Shown one piece after another: positions 9,798 to 20,459 of a DNA stretch of 23,017 bases (position 1 is its first letter; the number at the start of each line of letters is the position of its first letter). The DNA is taken from the NCBI GenBank assembly GCA_001970855.1, contig LSSN01005810.1, forward strand, positions 1-23,017, written 5' to 3'. This stretch comes from Smittium culicis (lineage: Eukaryota; Kickxellomycota; Harpellomycetes; Harpellales; Legeriomycetaceae). The notes beneath the pieces are model-generated. The model did no database searches. It was not told the DNA's origin and worked only from the letters and a program-made list of their open reading frames with translations. Both the position numbers and the translations under genes were made by a program.

Positions 9798-10980
9798 AAG
9801 CTAAATACTTCAGATGAGTTTAAAATATTAATAACACCTAAATCTTCAATTATAAAAGGCTAATAGTGCAGCAATCTAAATATAGATATGACGTATAAAC
9901 TATTAGATTTGGGATACTCTGTTTTTTTCCCGGAAATTTGAACATAAATAGGATTCTTTTTCATTTGGTAATATGTATAGTAAAAACGAAAAAGATTCAG
10001 TCTATAATTGGATTTTCAAAAAATTGAAATTGATAATGAGCAAATTGAAATTAAAATTTTTGCTTCAAACTATAACAGCAGACAATGCCTCAGTTATATC
10101 TAACTCGATAATAACAAACTTTCCAGGAATAACTAGATTAAACTGCTACTTTAATACATTTATGTTAGTAAAGAGCTTTTTTGGTTTATACAAAGGCGTA
10201 TCAGCCCAGCTTTTGAATGATTTCCATTTTCTACAAGAATGCTCATCAAAAGAAATTCTTGAAATTTCAAAATCTTTATTCATAAAAAAATGGAAAGATG
10301 ACCGCGAAAACATGATAGACTTGGATGTAACTAAGATAAATTATTTCGACCATAATACCAATCGATATGAAATTGTGGATATATTTTGTCCGAGTACAAA
10401 CAATGCAAACGAGAGTTTTAATTCCAAAAATCAAAGCCGATTATGCATTTTATAAGAAATCTACACTCGTAGGCTTTATTGATTTAGTCGAAGAAATATT
10501 CATTGAAGAAAAATAAATTCCAAACTTTACAAAACCCATATATGATGCGAGCATATTAGTTATTATCCATCCAAAATAGAGTTAAAAAGTAGCGAGAAAA
10601 AACAATGAATTTGAGATATACTCATTTTCATATAAAAAAGATTTCTTGGATGCAAAATCAACAATCAAGTTTTAATTTGAAATCTTTAACAGAATGTATT
10701 TAACACTAAAAGATCAGTCAGTTGTGTATCTAAACAGGAAAATCAAAAGTTGTACTTAAATTTATTATACTTTTCATATTTTTTTAAAGCAAAAATATTC
10801 TCTCATGTGTTTACAATCCTTCAAACTTATGATAAACTTAAGCTGGTATCTAAAATGACTCTTGGAAATAAGAGGAAGAGAGGAAGAGAGGAAGACCAAA
10901 GCTTATTAAAAAAGGAACACCGCTTTGGTTTGACAGATTTTTTACTTTTAATTAATTTCAATATCGATATTTCTACCTAA
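9798..10980 (+). pseudogene. MULE transposase, frameshifted and interrupted
   Basis: Coding remnants fall in three frames. Segment 1 (from 9798) reads LNTSDEFKILITPKSSI, two stops, then IDMTYKLLDLGY; D of the DxTYK motif (9885-9887) is the first catalytic Asp. Segment 2 (about 9949-10455) reads NMYSKNEKDSVYNWIFKKLK, TADNASVISNSIITNFPG (second Asp at 10081-10083), then LNCYFNTF where MULEs usually have CxFH (His appears lost). It continues into KKWKDD and STNNANESFNSK, with the catalytic Glu at 10411-10413. Segment 3, shifted by one frame after 10430, reads KADYAFYKKSTLVGFIDLVE and stops at 10516. A further open piece (10750-10980) contains NKRKRGREEDQSLLKKE, resembling the KRKRGRP tail common in this family. 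The DDE order and spacing fit MULE; several frameshifts and stops make it a pseudogene. Confidence 0.75.
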
Positions 10981-11469
10981 TATATTTATATTTGCTTGTT
11001 TTTATAGCTAGAAATTTATTAGTAGAAATGATTAAAGAAATAAAAATAAAATCTAAATAGAATGCACTTAACTAGTATAGAACCTCCCAACTGATAGATA
11101 GATTTGAAATTTTCTTTGTTTGTTATTTTAGGCTACACAAATTACTTTAATTTGATAATAGCTAGGGTTATATGAGCTTTTTGGCACAAATATTTGTGTT
11201 GTTTGATCTTCTAGGCTTTACATTTCTCGTTTTGTAGATTTTTGACTTGGAATTACAAGTATATTTCAAATTTTTTGTATGTGGTTTAGATTGGAATTGA
11301 ATTTCTATTTTGAAGCTTCAAGGATCTATCATTTTTCATGATTGTTTGCTGAGATACTAAGTTTTGTTTTTAAAGATTTTAAACTCATGAAAAGAAAAGA
11401 TTCAGTTTAAGTAAACAATTTGAAAGATTTTTCTCGTTTTAATTTAGTATTATTGTCTCTGAAATAACC

Positions 11470-11603
11470 AATAAAAAGAAAGTGAAATTTTTCGTGCAAA
11501 AAAAAATAATTTGAAACGTTTTGATATGAAAAAAAGAAATTTTGTGTAAAATGGATTAATTTAGTGAAAAATTACAGAATTTTGGTTATTTTCTATAGAT
11601 TAT
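11470..11603 (-). repeat. Right terminal inverted repeat of the MULE
   Basis: Runs from AATAAAAAGAAAGTG to CTATAGATTAT on the plus strand. Its reverse complement follows the left TIR, including GAAAATAACCAAAATT, AAATTAATCCATTTT, ATCAAAACGT and TTTTTTGCACGAAAAATT. Confidence 0.88.
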
Positions 11604-14600
11604 GAGTACAAAAAAAAGGCACTCGCAAAAAAACGTGAAAAAATATCACCAAAACTATATAAACTAATTAAATTATGCATAATCATTATAGCAATTCTAA
11701 CTTTAGAAAATATTGTTATCAATATCTTCTCAATTTAATTCCTCTAATTATATGGATTCAGTGTTACTTTTATTCTACATTTTAACTTTAATTTTAATAA
11801 TACATAATTCTTTATTCAAAACTGTAATTAAAATATGATTTAACCTTTCGATTAAATTTAAAAAGAATTATGTATATTACAAACTACATTTGCTATGGAA
11901 TCTTATCTTGACCCCTTTTATAACAAAAGAAATTATATAAAATTAAAATAGCTTCACTTTAATAGCACATGTATGATAAAAAAAACCTTATATACTATAT
12001 AAATCATAAAATCGCTTGTATTATAAATTTTCCATTCTCATTCCCATTTATACAAATTTATTTCAAATTTTATTACTTAACTTAAATATAAATATAAAAA
12101 GTATTATTTTTTTAGACTTTTTCTTTTCAAAATTTACTATAATTTCAAGAATTGAATATATTTCAAGACTATATTATATAACTCTCTAATTCTCTTATAC
12201 CATATATTGATATATAACTATATTAAAATTCCGATTAATGACTTTATTTTAAAAGTTCTTTTTTGATAATTATATACTAGGAAATACTAAGAATTGAGAC
12301 TTTTTTATAACTATATGTATATTTAAATATTTTTTGATGATCCTACTCTATATAATGAATTTTTTTATATCCCAGTTCATCCTATAATTTTTTATTGAAA
12401 AAAATTTCTTTTCTAAGCACATTCAATCAAAAAAAAATACACATTAAGAAAAAAAAAATTTCGAGGACTTGGTTTTTTTTCTCAGTACCTTTTTAAATAA
12501 TAGTTGATTATTAACCGTATTTAACTATTTACTCGTTTAATTTTAACATTTATCTTTGAAACTGCATTTGTGTTTTATTAAAAGCAGAAAAAAAAATTGG
12601 ATTTTTCATTAAATATTTTATATGTAGTTCCAAGGTTCTGTTGAAAATACCGGTTATATTATACACTCTTTTTGATACAATTTCTAATCAATTTTAAGAG
12701 CATTTGATTCTAACCTTAAAAAATTATTTCTTTTTTAAATCCAGGTAAGTTAGTATGATTTCTTTTAGCTTTATTTTTTTTTTGTGGTATTTACTTTTGT
12801 GCCCAACTAGAATTAATTCTAGACTTTGTAAATATAAATAGAGTAGGTATGGTGAATTTATAATATAAAGCTTTGTTAAGAATATTTTATTATTCTCTTG
12901 AAAATTAGCTACGAGAAAATTTAAAAAATCAAGCTACAAACCTCTATCAACTACCGAATATTCTTTAATATGATTTGCATATATTTTGAACCATTAATTT
13001 TACAGTGTACTAATACTAAATTTTCATCTAAATTCTTAAATATGTAGAATTATCTCATAATATCACCTTATCCTTTCTTCATGATCGCAATAGTGAACTT
13101 TATTTAGGCTTAGAAAAAATATAGTCTAGAAAAATTTTCTACTGTCTACATCAATCGAGTAAAATTTGTATCACATGGATATATATTCTATATACAGACA
13201 AGCTAAGGCAAAAAATTTTATGGTTAGCGAAAATGAATTTTCATAGAATATTTGATTTTATCAATTGACGTTTATTCCGACTCAATATTTCAAAATTAAA
13301 CCTAACTTTGTATAACTGCTTAATATTTAAAAGATAGTCTATTTCATAAAAGTAATAATAATTTTTTACGCCTAACTAATTTTAACAAGGTTGATATCAT
13401 TTTTTTCAAAACGAGTTAAAAAAATATCAATAGAGTTTGCCATGTAATTTTGTCATTTGGCTCATGAGTTTGAGATTATAACCTAATTTTTAATGCCTTT
13501 GTATCAAATACCAAATACCAAATAACTTATTATTATTTTTCAACACTTATAAAATTTCTTTAATTGCATCTATACTCTTCCTCATTTGAATATTTTTTCG
13601 TACATTCTGATCACATATTTACATGCTCATTATTTATGTTACATAACCAACTTTGAATAATTATTAGACATACAAGATAATCAGATTAAATAATAAAAAA
13701 ACAAAAATTTCGAGCTTATAAAAGATGAATATATTTTTGATAGCTGATACCAGTGTACTTCAATATTTTTGTATTATTATTTCTACTTTTTATTGATCGT
13801 TATAGATTATCTATATAGTAAATATAGTAGTAATGCTTGATCTATTACATTTTTGTTGAATATGTGAGATATTCTATGTTCTTTTATGTATTTCAGTGCA
13901 CTTTTTATGTTTATCCGTACATTTTGTTAGTTTATTATATTAAGTATACTATGAAATTTACGAATTTTTTCAAAAATATCACAAAATAATCATTAGTTTT
14001 AAAACATTTATAGGATATTCTTTATACTTTTCAGCATAAATTTAAAATTTTTATTTAATCTTTAGATTAATCAATCAATAATTAAAACAAAGTTTAATAA
14101 ATAATTTAATATTTTCGTCAATGTATATGGTGTCGGTTATTAAATATAAGTTCATAAAAGTAAAATCAAAATATTGACTATGGGAATTTTTTTCCCATAT
14201 CATAACATAGAATAAAGCAATACAGTATATAAAAATTTTTTTACGTGATAATATCAGCATTATAAAAAAATTTTAAAAAAATTAAAAATACACAAAACGG
14301 CTTTTATATTACTAAAATTAAAAATTAAAAATTAATAATTTATAATTAAAATTTTTTTCGATTTTAATATCATATAATTTATAAAAATTATACTGGTATT
14401 AAAAAATATAGTTTATAAGCAATGTTTCTTGAAAAAATACAAAGATATACTCATTTTAACTTATTTATATCAATAATTGACAGGTATAAACTGATTTTCT
14501 TCTTAAGTATTATTATTTAAATTTTATATAGTCTAGTATCTAATATATAATTATATAACAAATATCAAACCAATTTTATTTACTTTTATTTATAATCTAA

Positions 14601-15207
14601 ATATATATTTTAAAAGCTTATTAGTTCTGAATAGAAATTTTAATTTATAATAATGGTTATATACTTCACTTTCTCTATAAATATTTATTACGATTATTTA
14701 CAGAATAAAAAATTTAGATCAAGAATAGTGTTTAATAATAATTAAAAAGAAAATTATTATTATTAATATTGAACTTTTATTTTATAGAAACTTATTTTTA
14801 TTATCATTGAATTAGAATTAATAGTCATAAAATTTCGGTAAATTATGTAATTTTTTAATTTAGTTTGAAAATAATACATCATATCTTTGAAAGTAGGTAA
14901 TATTAGATTACTAACTTGCTTGGATACAAAATTTAGATTAAAAAATATATAAATATTATAAATCTAGTAAATAAAACTAAAAAACTTTTAGTACATTAAT
15001 TTAGTGTATGCACTTTTTTAGATGATAATAATTTATTTCGTAAGGTATAATACCTGAAATTTTTCAAAAAATAATTATTAATATTAAAAATGTAATCCAA
15101 GAATGAATCAGTGCAACATATTTAGCTTCATTAATTACCTATCTGAACAGAATAAACTGCTACAAATACAAAAAGCCGATTCACATAATTAATACTAATT
15201 TTTTCAA
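11604..15207. other. 3.6 kb of extremely AT-rich DNA with no recognisable feature
   Basis: I read both strands for coding runs, tRNA-like arms and long repeats and found none I could support. It consists of A/T homopolymers, short direct repeats (e.g. repeated AAATACC near 13505-13525, repeated TTAAAAA near 14315-14335) and chance ORFs such as 14075-14260 on the minus strand. It is probably fully decayed transposon sequence or heterochromatin-like DNA, by context only. Confidence 0.5.
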
Positions 15208-15656
15208 GTGATAAGGATAACCGAGCCTCAAACTGAGTTTTTTCAAACTCTCCAGATAAAATTAGATCTGAACTCATCCTCTTACCTTAATAATTATCTG
15301 AAACTATCCTTTTTCATAAGATTTTTTTTTCTGCAATTAAATATTCGAGGAAGACCGAAAGATAATGATTTATACTTTCCCAATAAGCAAAAACATGGAT
15401 TACACTCCACCAACGCTGAACCAAACGGTATCATTATCTTTTTATTATTATTGTTTTTATATTTGAATTTTATCTAAATTATTTTTTCATATGAATTGTA
15501 CAGTTGTCGTAAAATATAAAATTTTACTTCTCCTGTCTTTTTTAATTTCATTCTAATTAATATAATCTATACTAAATATGTCGTAGAGAAATCAGACGAC
15601 AAAGAGAGCTCTGATTAATTCCCAGGTGATTCCGGTTGAGAAAAAAAATCAAAGGA
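15208..15656 (+). pseudogene. Possible DDE-type transposase fragment (Harbinger/IS5-like), decayed
   Basis: The open stretch 15208-15477 contains RGRPKDNDLYFPNKQKHGLH followed by STNAEPNGIII. This resembles the '(Y/F)SGKxKxHGxK...PDG' block of DDE_Tnp_4-type endonucleases. About 130 bases further on, a frame reads ALINSQVIPVEKKNQRI, which is like the 'AIIPxKKP' segment that follows in those proteins. The intervening sequence has stops and frame changes. The match is short and by eye only, so this could be coincidence. No terminal inverted repeats were found around it. Confidence 0.3.
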
Positions 15657-16466
15657 TATTCAACTCTAGTTCTTTTATACAAAGATAATTTCAATGTATT
15701 TTTTTTTACAAAGAAAAATTTTGGCGATCTGATCTCAACATAATGTCTAAATTATTATTATATTTTATACTATTTTATTATACACCTATAAAAACTGACA
15801 TACATATATCACTTCACTATATCAAACTATATAAAATTCGAAAATTTTTTTCGAATTCTTATGATTACACATTTTTCTATTCTAAATAAATAGACGATTT
15901 TTCATTAAAAAGAAAAGGAGAGAGAGAGAGAGAGAGGTCATTTTCAAAATAAAAATAAATTTATAAAATTTATAAAACTTTTATGCGTTTCGCTATATCT
16001 TATTAATAGAACCAAAATAAATTCCTAGAGAATAATAAATAAATATACAAATAAATATAGGTGGGGAACTCGAGATTCTCCGACGAATATAATATAAAAA
16101 TTATGATGGTAGAATTAATTTCATAGTACCCATTTGGATAATTTGTATTATGATTCACGTGTTTTGTATAGATACGTATTTAGTCGCAATTATTTCATTA
16201 TCTACACTTAGCGTAGTGCTTTAATATTCACTATTCCAAATAGCTAATATTTTTCTTATTTATTATGATTGCATACCAAATATACTGTTTGAATTATATT
16301 TAGTTTCTCATTATAAATGATATATTCAAATTTATTATTAAAAATTCTAAATTCTGTACTATTTATATTAAACTGAATGATGAATTAGTGGAAGTACATT
16401 CTGAAAGTATTCACATATAATTTTGATTAGAGTTTGAGTATTTCATACTAATGTACGTCAAAGATT
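15657..16466. other. AT-rich spacer without identifiable genes
   Basis: Contains a (GA) microsatellite at 15918-15936 and a small hairpin at 15835-15857 (AATTCGAAA / TTTCGAATT). A short GC-richer patch near 16060-16085 carries no ORF. Nothing else is supportable. Confidence 0.5.
15918..15936 (+). repeat. (GA)n microsatellite
   Basis: About nine and a half uninterrupted GA dinucleotides, unusual in a region otherwise dominated by A/T-only simple repeats. Confidence 0.9.
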
Positions 16467-17799
16467 TCTCATTCAAGACAATACATAAACTGCAAAACTA
16501 CTAAACCATACAGAATATTTTCCAATCTTGTTGGATAAAAATTTGATCTTATATATGATGTGGAAGTTTTAGACGCAGTAGATGAAGCAATTACGAAAGT
16601 AGAAAAAAGTAGGAATTTATGCTTTCTTGCCAGCACAAATATACAAGGAATATAGTAGACCCTGAAATTATGCAAAAACCAGCAAGCTGGACTATTCAAA
16701 GCAAAAATCCAAGCCAAAAACGACGTTAAGAACCTGTAATTAAAAAATAAAAATGAAAAGACTTGTTTAAAATATCGTAAATCCGGTCAAAAGATAGAGG
16801 ACATTTGGCAGTTTTTCGGGTAGCAATGGAAAAACTTTCAAATAGCAAATGAGTAAAGAGGAAACTTCTGATGAATTTCATATCCCTTATAGAGGCTCTA
16901 TCATAGAATATTTCACAAATATACAAACATCTAACTGCAGGTCCAGTTCACCACTCAATTTCGGCCATAAAAAAATTACACAACATATGATCGGAATTTC
17001 AGTTAACATATAACATTTTATCCTCGCCGAAAAAAACGTAAATTGACAATAGATGCGAGGAAAATTATATCAAAGTAAGTTGCGTCTCTGTATTAAAGAA
17101 TAAAATAGATGAAATTATGTGTACTGCTCCAGGCCACAACAGCTATCATCTCAGTATCCCAAATATTTCTGGAGGTCTAAGAACAGAGTTAGACCTCAGA
17201 TAGCTAGTCGAATCAGCTAAAAAACATCACCTTGAGAAATAATTAATGATTTCAATATGCATGATGATATCGAAAAAGGATTACATGGAATAAATAGATT
17301 TTCAGGGTGTATAACTATGTATTCCAGTACACAAGAAATGTATAAATTTTTTTAGGTATACATAGATTGTAGGAATTTTAATACCGAGAGTTATATTTGA
17401 ACTTTCATTTGGCTCCCTAATACCTACCAAGATCCAATAAAAGATACCAAAATCAATCAGATTAAAAAGGTAAAAGAAAACTGCATATCTGGGCGATATA
17501 ATTACTGATGAAAAAGATTAATAAATATACTTTGAGATTATTAGCGTAGCTCTAACGATGATGAAACGCCTATAATTCATAGACTAAGAATCAAAATCTT
17601 TTCATATTCCAAAGATGATCAAAAAAACTTTAGAACGAATAAACAACATATTTATGTAATTGATTATACCGAGCAACAATGGATGATATTTGAGGAGAGA
17701 AGAATCGAATCGGTATATAAGGGATTAAAGGATTTAATAGACTTATACTCTTTTATGGGAAAGTCACAAGTGTTAAAATTAGCACTTCAATCAAGCTGA
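16467..17799 (+). pseudogene. Long decayed protein-coding gene of unrecognised family
   Basis: Coding-like sequence continues across at least three frames. Frame 0, 16467-16739, has one stop near the start and two adjacent ones in the middle: KFDLIYDVEVLDAVDEAITK, RNLCFLASTNIQGI, AGLFKAKIQAKNDVKN. Frame 1, 16849-17013, reads MSKEETSDEFHIPYRGSIIE. Frame 2, about 17050-17245, reads KNKIDEIMCTAPGHNSYHLS, ISGGLRTELDLR, one stop, then LVESAKKHHLEK. Frame 1 resumes from about 17240 to 17799 and is interrupted by TAG and TGA codons: INRFSGCITMYSSTQEMYKF, RLRIKIFSYSKDD, HIYVIDYTEQQWMIFEERR, YKGLKDLIDLYSFMGKSQVL. Composition is markedly less AT-rich than the spacers. I do not recognise any domain; reverse transcriptase, integrase and DDE motifs are not visible. 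It may be transposon cargo or a lost host gene. The minus-strand ORFs at 16469-16717 and 16726-16926 are shadows. Confidence 0.5.
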
Positions 17800-17851
17800 T
17801 TAATGACTAAGAGTATTGCTAGAGCTGATTAATGACTAAGAGTATTGCTAG
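17794..17851 (+). repeat. Perfect 29-bp tandem duplication
   Basis: Two identical 29-bp units (17794-17822 and 17823-17851), each starting AGCTGATTAATGACTAAGAG, followed by the first seven bases of a third (AGCTGAT at 17852). Because the copies are identical in a decayed region, the duplication is recent, or is a replication-slippage or assembly artefact. It overlaps the stop codon ending the decayed frame before it. Confidence 0.92.
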
Positions 17852-17852
17852 A

Positions 17853-18100
17853 GCTGATAAATTGACAGTTAACAACGACTGCCAACTGGAATTCTGTTGC
17901 AAATATCCAAATGATCCCGCCTGGAAATTTTTTTTGGCATAAGGATCAACCTCGCCAATGAAACAGTATGTCTTTTTTCTCTGAAGCGCCAGAATTGCTG
18001 GTGCTCACTGATGCAAGAGTCACTGCCTGAAGATATTTTTAGGGCCTGAATCATAATCAAGCTAGTGAAATCCAGCAAAGGAATATCTTCATATCAACGA
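17853..18100 (+). pseudogene. Decayed coding fragment, unknown, possibly continuing the gene before it
   Basis: The frame after the tandem duplication reads ADKLTVNNDCQLEFCCKYPN then DPAWKFFLA and a TAA at 17940-17942. An overlapping frame continues as NLANETVCLFSLKRQNCWCS, LMQESLPEDIFRA, a TGA, then IIIKLVKSSKGISS. The relative GC content and amino acid mix look coding. A minus-strand ORF (17869-18078) covers the same span, so strand is not certain. I recognise no domain. Confidence 0.3.
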
Positions 18101-18654
18101 TAAAGATATCTTGGAAATAAAATAAACACTTTGACTTTCAATATTTGTGACAAAATCTGTTATTTTCAACTAATGTAACACCGATCCAATTTCCCATATC
18201 TGCAAGTATACAGGAAATACTAGTCAAAGGCTATTGGATCTTTTAGGACAGGTTTGTCACTACTGGTTTTAGACAAAACCTCACCCAAAGGTGTCAAAAT
18301 TTCCTAAATACCTAATTTTTGCACATTTGTCAAGAAGATTAACCGCATAAAAGAAGTGGTCATTCTCTGCTGAAATATTCAAATAGATATTCACAATATT
18401 TGGAGCACACAATATGAATCACTTTTCATCCAAAATGAATGTTAAATTCAACAACTATTTCAGCTGCTACCTATAAAACAAAGAAATAGGATTGATAATA
18501 CTATTACAAAAGTTGAAATATATGAATAATATCAAGAGTAATTCTCCCCCTGGAATCATTTACCATAAATCTTACTAAATACTCTCAAAGAAAGGCTTAA
18601 ATTATCAACATCAACCCCCTATGAACATCAAATCCTACGTATCTAGATCAAAAA
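18101..18654. other. Decayed AT-rich stretch between coding remnants
   Basis: Short open pieces only, with many stops in all plus-strand frames; no motif I can name. It probably belongs to the same decayed unit as the segments on either side. Confidence 0.4.
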
Positions 18655-18888
18655 ATGAAAGCAAAACTTATATCTACCGATTTGCATCCATCTGCTTTAG
18701 TTACAGGACCCAGAGGCGGAAATTTCGTGCTTACAGAGAGCGTGTACTGGAATTAGGTTGATTTTTTTACTGTGAGGAGGTTCCTTTAAATATTAGGCTA
18801 CTCTAAGGCCGAAATTAGAGTCTTGGACTTCAAAAAGCAGTTTTTTAAACTATACAAAGAAAAATGGATATGTAAAAATGTATTCTAA
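18655..18888 (+). pseudogene. Coding remnant with two internal stops, unknown family
   Basis: One frame runs 78 codons from ATG 18655 to TAA 18886-18888. It is interrupted by TAG after VYWN and TAA after RRFL. Readable pieces are STDLHPSALVTGPRGGNFVL, VDFFTVRRFL and AEIRVLDFKKQFFKLYKEKW. No frameshift is needed. It ends 80 bp before the recombinase-like frame on the same strand and may be part of the same former element. I do not recognise the family. Confidence 0.35.
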
Positions 18889-18968
18889 ACTGGTTATCTG
18901 ATGTATTTAAATTTATAACTTTTTATAACACTTTATTAATTTACTATTTATCATCATTTTATACATAA

Positions 18969-19722
18969 ATGAAAATAAACATAATCTCTTTCAAAGTATA
19001 TAAATATGCGATGAGTCAAAAATTTACTGAAGAATCAAAAGATGTTAAATGTGAAATGTTAGCAAAATTCTTCAAGAGTAATGGATACAAGCAAATAAAA
19101 TATTTCGTTGGATTTGAAATTGATCTACATTTTATAGTTAAAAATTTCAAAAAATTGAAGCCTAATGAGATTGTTAACCTAAAGAACTTTACTGAAATAT
19201 CATTCTAGTTTTTGGCTGTATGCGGCTTCGAGCGTGCAAGTGAAGTTCACAGAACCTACGATTTGAAGGCTTACATTTCATATTCATCAGTTAATCTAGC
19301 TAATGTTTTCCTGAAAGAAAAAAAAATAAGAATGGTATATTGAGAGACTCTCTGTGATCAAAGTGCATCCAAATTATCTGATTTGTTGGCCATTGGCCTA
19401 TAAATTATACGAAGATAATATTGAAAGCTTAGCTTTCATGTGCCCTTATTTTAATTTTAAGTCTATAATTTTAGTCATTAGTTCAGATGTTTTGATTTTA
19501 AAACTAAAACCCTATCAGTTGAAACCATTTTAAGAAATGGAAAATAAATAGCTAAATTAATTGTAGATGAAGGGGGGATATCTATATCAAGAGCTATTGG
19601 AGCTACATTAGCGGCTAATATAAGAATTCCTTCGTAAATAAATACTTCATACTCTTTTTGGCCGGACTATTATATGATAAACAACTATTATCAACTCTAG
19701 AGACTGCAATGTAAATGTTACT
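18969..19722 (+). pseudogene. Tyrosine-recombinase-like gene (Crypton/DIRS type), decayed by in-frame stops
   Basis: A 79-aa ORF (18969-19208) ends ...IVNLKNFTEISF, but the same frame continues after TAG as FLAVCGFERASEVHRTYDLK. This resembles the box I region of eukaryotic tyrosine recombinases ('LA.tGfR.sEl'), where the Arg is catalytic. The same frame then runs through further stops to FKTKTLSVETILRNGK, IVDEGGISISRAIGATLAAN (box II-like, with the Arg in SxxR and the usual His not evident), INTSYSFWPDYYMINNYYQL, where a Tyr would be the nucleophile, and a TGA at about 19720. One frame holds over 750 bp with stop codons but no frameshift. The layout fits DNA transposition by strand exchange as in Crypton or DIRS elements. 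No second marker (e.g. a GCR1-like domain or a reverse transcriptase) was seen, so the subtype is open. Confidence 0.5.
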
Positions 19723-20340
19723 GATTCTTTAATACCTTCGAGTACTAAATATATCTTTAGAGATATAGATTATATGTCAACCGAGCTCAAAGACCGATAG
19801 TTGATTGATATTAAATGGTTGAGGAAATTTATTTAGCCAAGATCACTCATTTCTCATTAGATCATTAAGAAAAGAACATAATATACAAAAAAGTTATCAT
19901 TACAGTATTTATATTATAAAATCATTTTTAATTCAATTTATTCCATTTTTAGATTTTCTAACAATTTTTAATTTCGATTAATTATCTAATAAAGTTGATA
20001 GCTCTAAATAAATTTCCTCTACATATATTATATCAGTCAATTCTTGTTCTTTGTACCCGATTGAAGTTTACATTAATATCATTACTCTGATACTAGTTAA
20101 TTTTTTTAGTTTTTTTTTAATGAACATGAATTTTATCGCAAAGAAATCGTCATGAAAGTGTATTCAATATTAAAAAAAAATTAGCTAAAATTTGTGCAAT
20201 ATATAAAGTAGTAGTTAATTATCAGACTTTGGGAAAAATTGAATTCAAAATAGTTATTTTGATATTTTTGCAATTGCCTAGATTTAATTTTTAAATAAAA
20301 TATTCATTCAAAAAAAAATCCATTTTAAGAATTATGATTT
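19723..20340. other. AT-rich spacer downstream of the recombinase remnant
   Basis: A short plus-strand frame near 19790-19850 (QRPIVD, MVEEIYLAKITHFSLDH) continues the recombinase frame weakly. Beyond about 19870 it is A/T-only sequence without features. Confidence 0.4.
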
Positions 20341-20350
20341 AATATTACTG

Positions 20351-20459
20351 TTGTTGAAAATAAAATTATAAAATCCTCAATTAGTTAGAATAAAATCAGT
20401 TTATTATCTATATTCGATGTATTATTGCTTTCAATACTAGATGATTTTATTTTCAACAA
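20351..20459. repeat. Inverted repeat pair, possible small MITE or hairpin
   Basis: TTGTTGAAAATAAAAT at 20351-20366 is perfectly complementary to 20444-20459. The pairing continues outward imperfectly: ATATTACTG on the left against ATATTACGAG on the complement of the right. The arms enclose 77 bp of AT-rich DNA. No target duplication is evident. Confidence 0.5.

Larger units (their letters stand above)
8926..11603 (+). mobile_element. Degenerate Mutator-like (MULE) DNA transposon with long terminal inverted repeats
   Basis: The element is about 2.68 kb, bounded by inverted repeats at 8926-9060 and 11470-11603 that align along almost their whole length. Between them lies a broken MULE transposase. 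Long TIRs are characteristic of MULEs. I could not find a matching 8-11 bp target duplication: the flanks read TTTTCCAATT on the left and GAGTACAAAA on the right. The insertion is therefore old or rearranged, or the ends are slightly misplaced. The transposase frameshifts and stops show it is inactive. Confidence 0.8.

Noticed and set aside
14075..14260. Minus-strand ORF of 61 aa
   Set aside because: Ile/Tyr/Phe-rich product of AT-rich DNA; no motif.
15835..15857. Perfect 9-bp-stem hairpin AATTCGAAA/TTTCGAATT
   Set aside because: Short palindromes are common in AT-rich DNA; no linked gene or repeat family in the window.
16469..16926. Minus-strand ORFs 16469-16717 and 16726-16926
   Set aside because: The plus strand reads better as the decayed gene (e.g. 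DVEVLDAVDEAITKVEKS); these are antisense shadows.
16467..18900. Ty1/copia or Ty3/gypsy polyprotein for the decayed coding block
   Set aside because: No YxDD-type reverse transcriptase motif, HHCC integrase motif, protease motif or LTR pair could be found.
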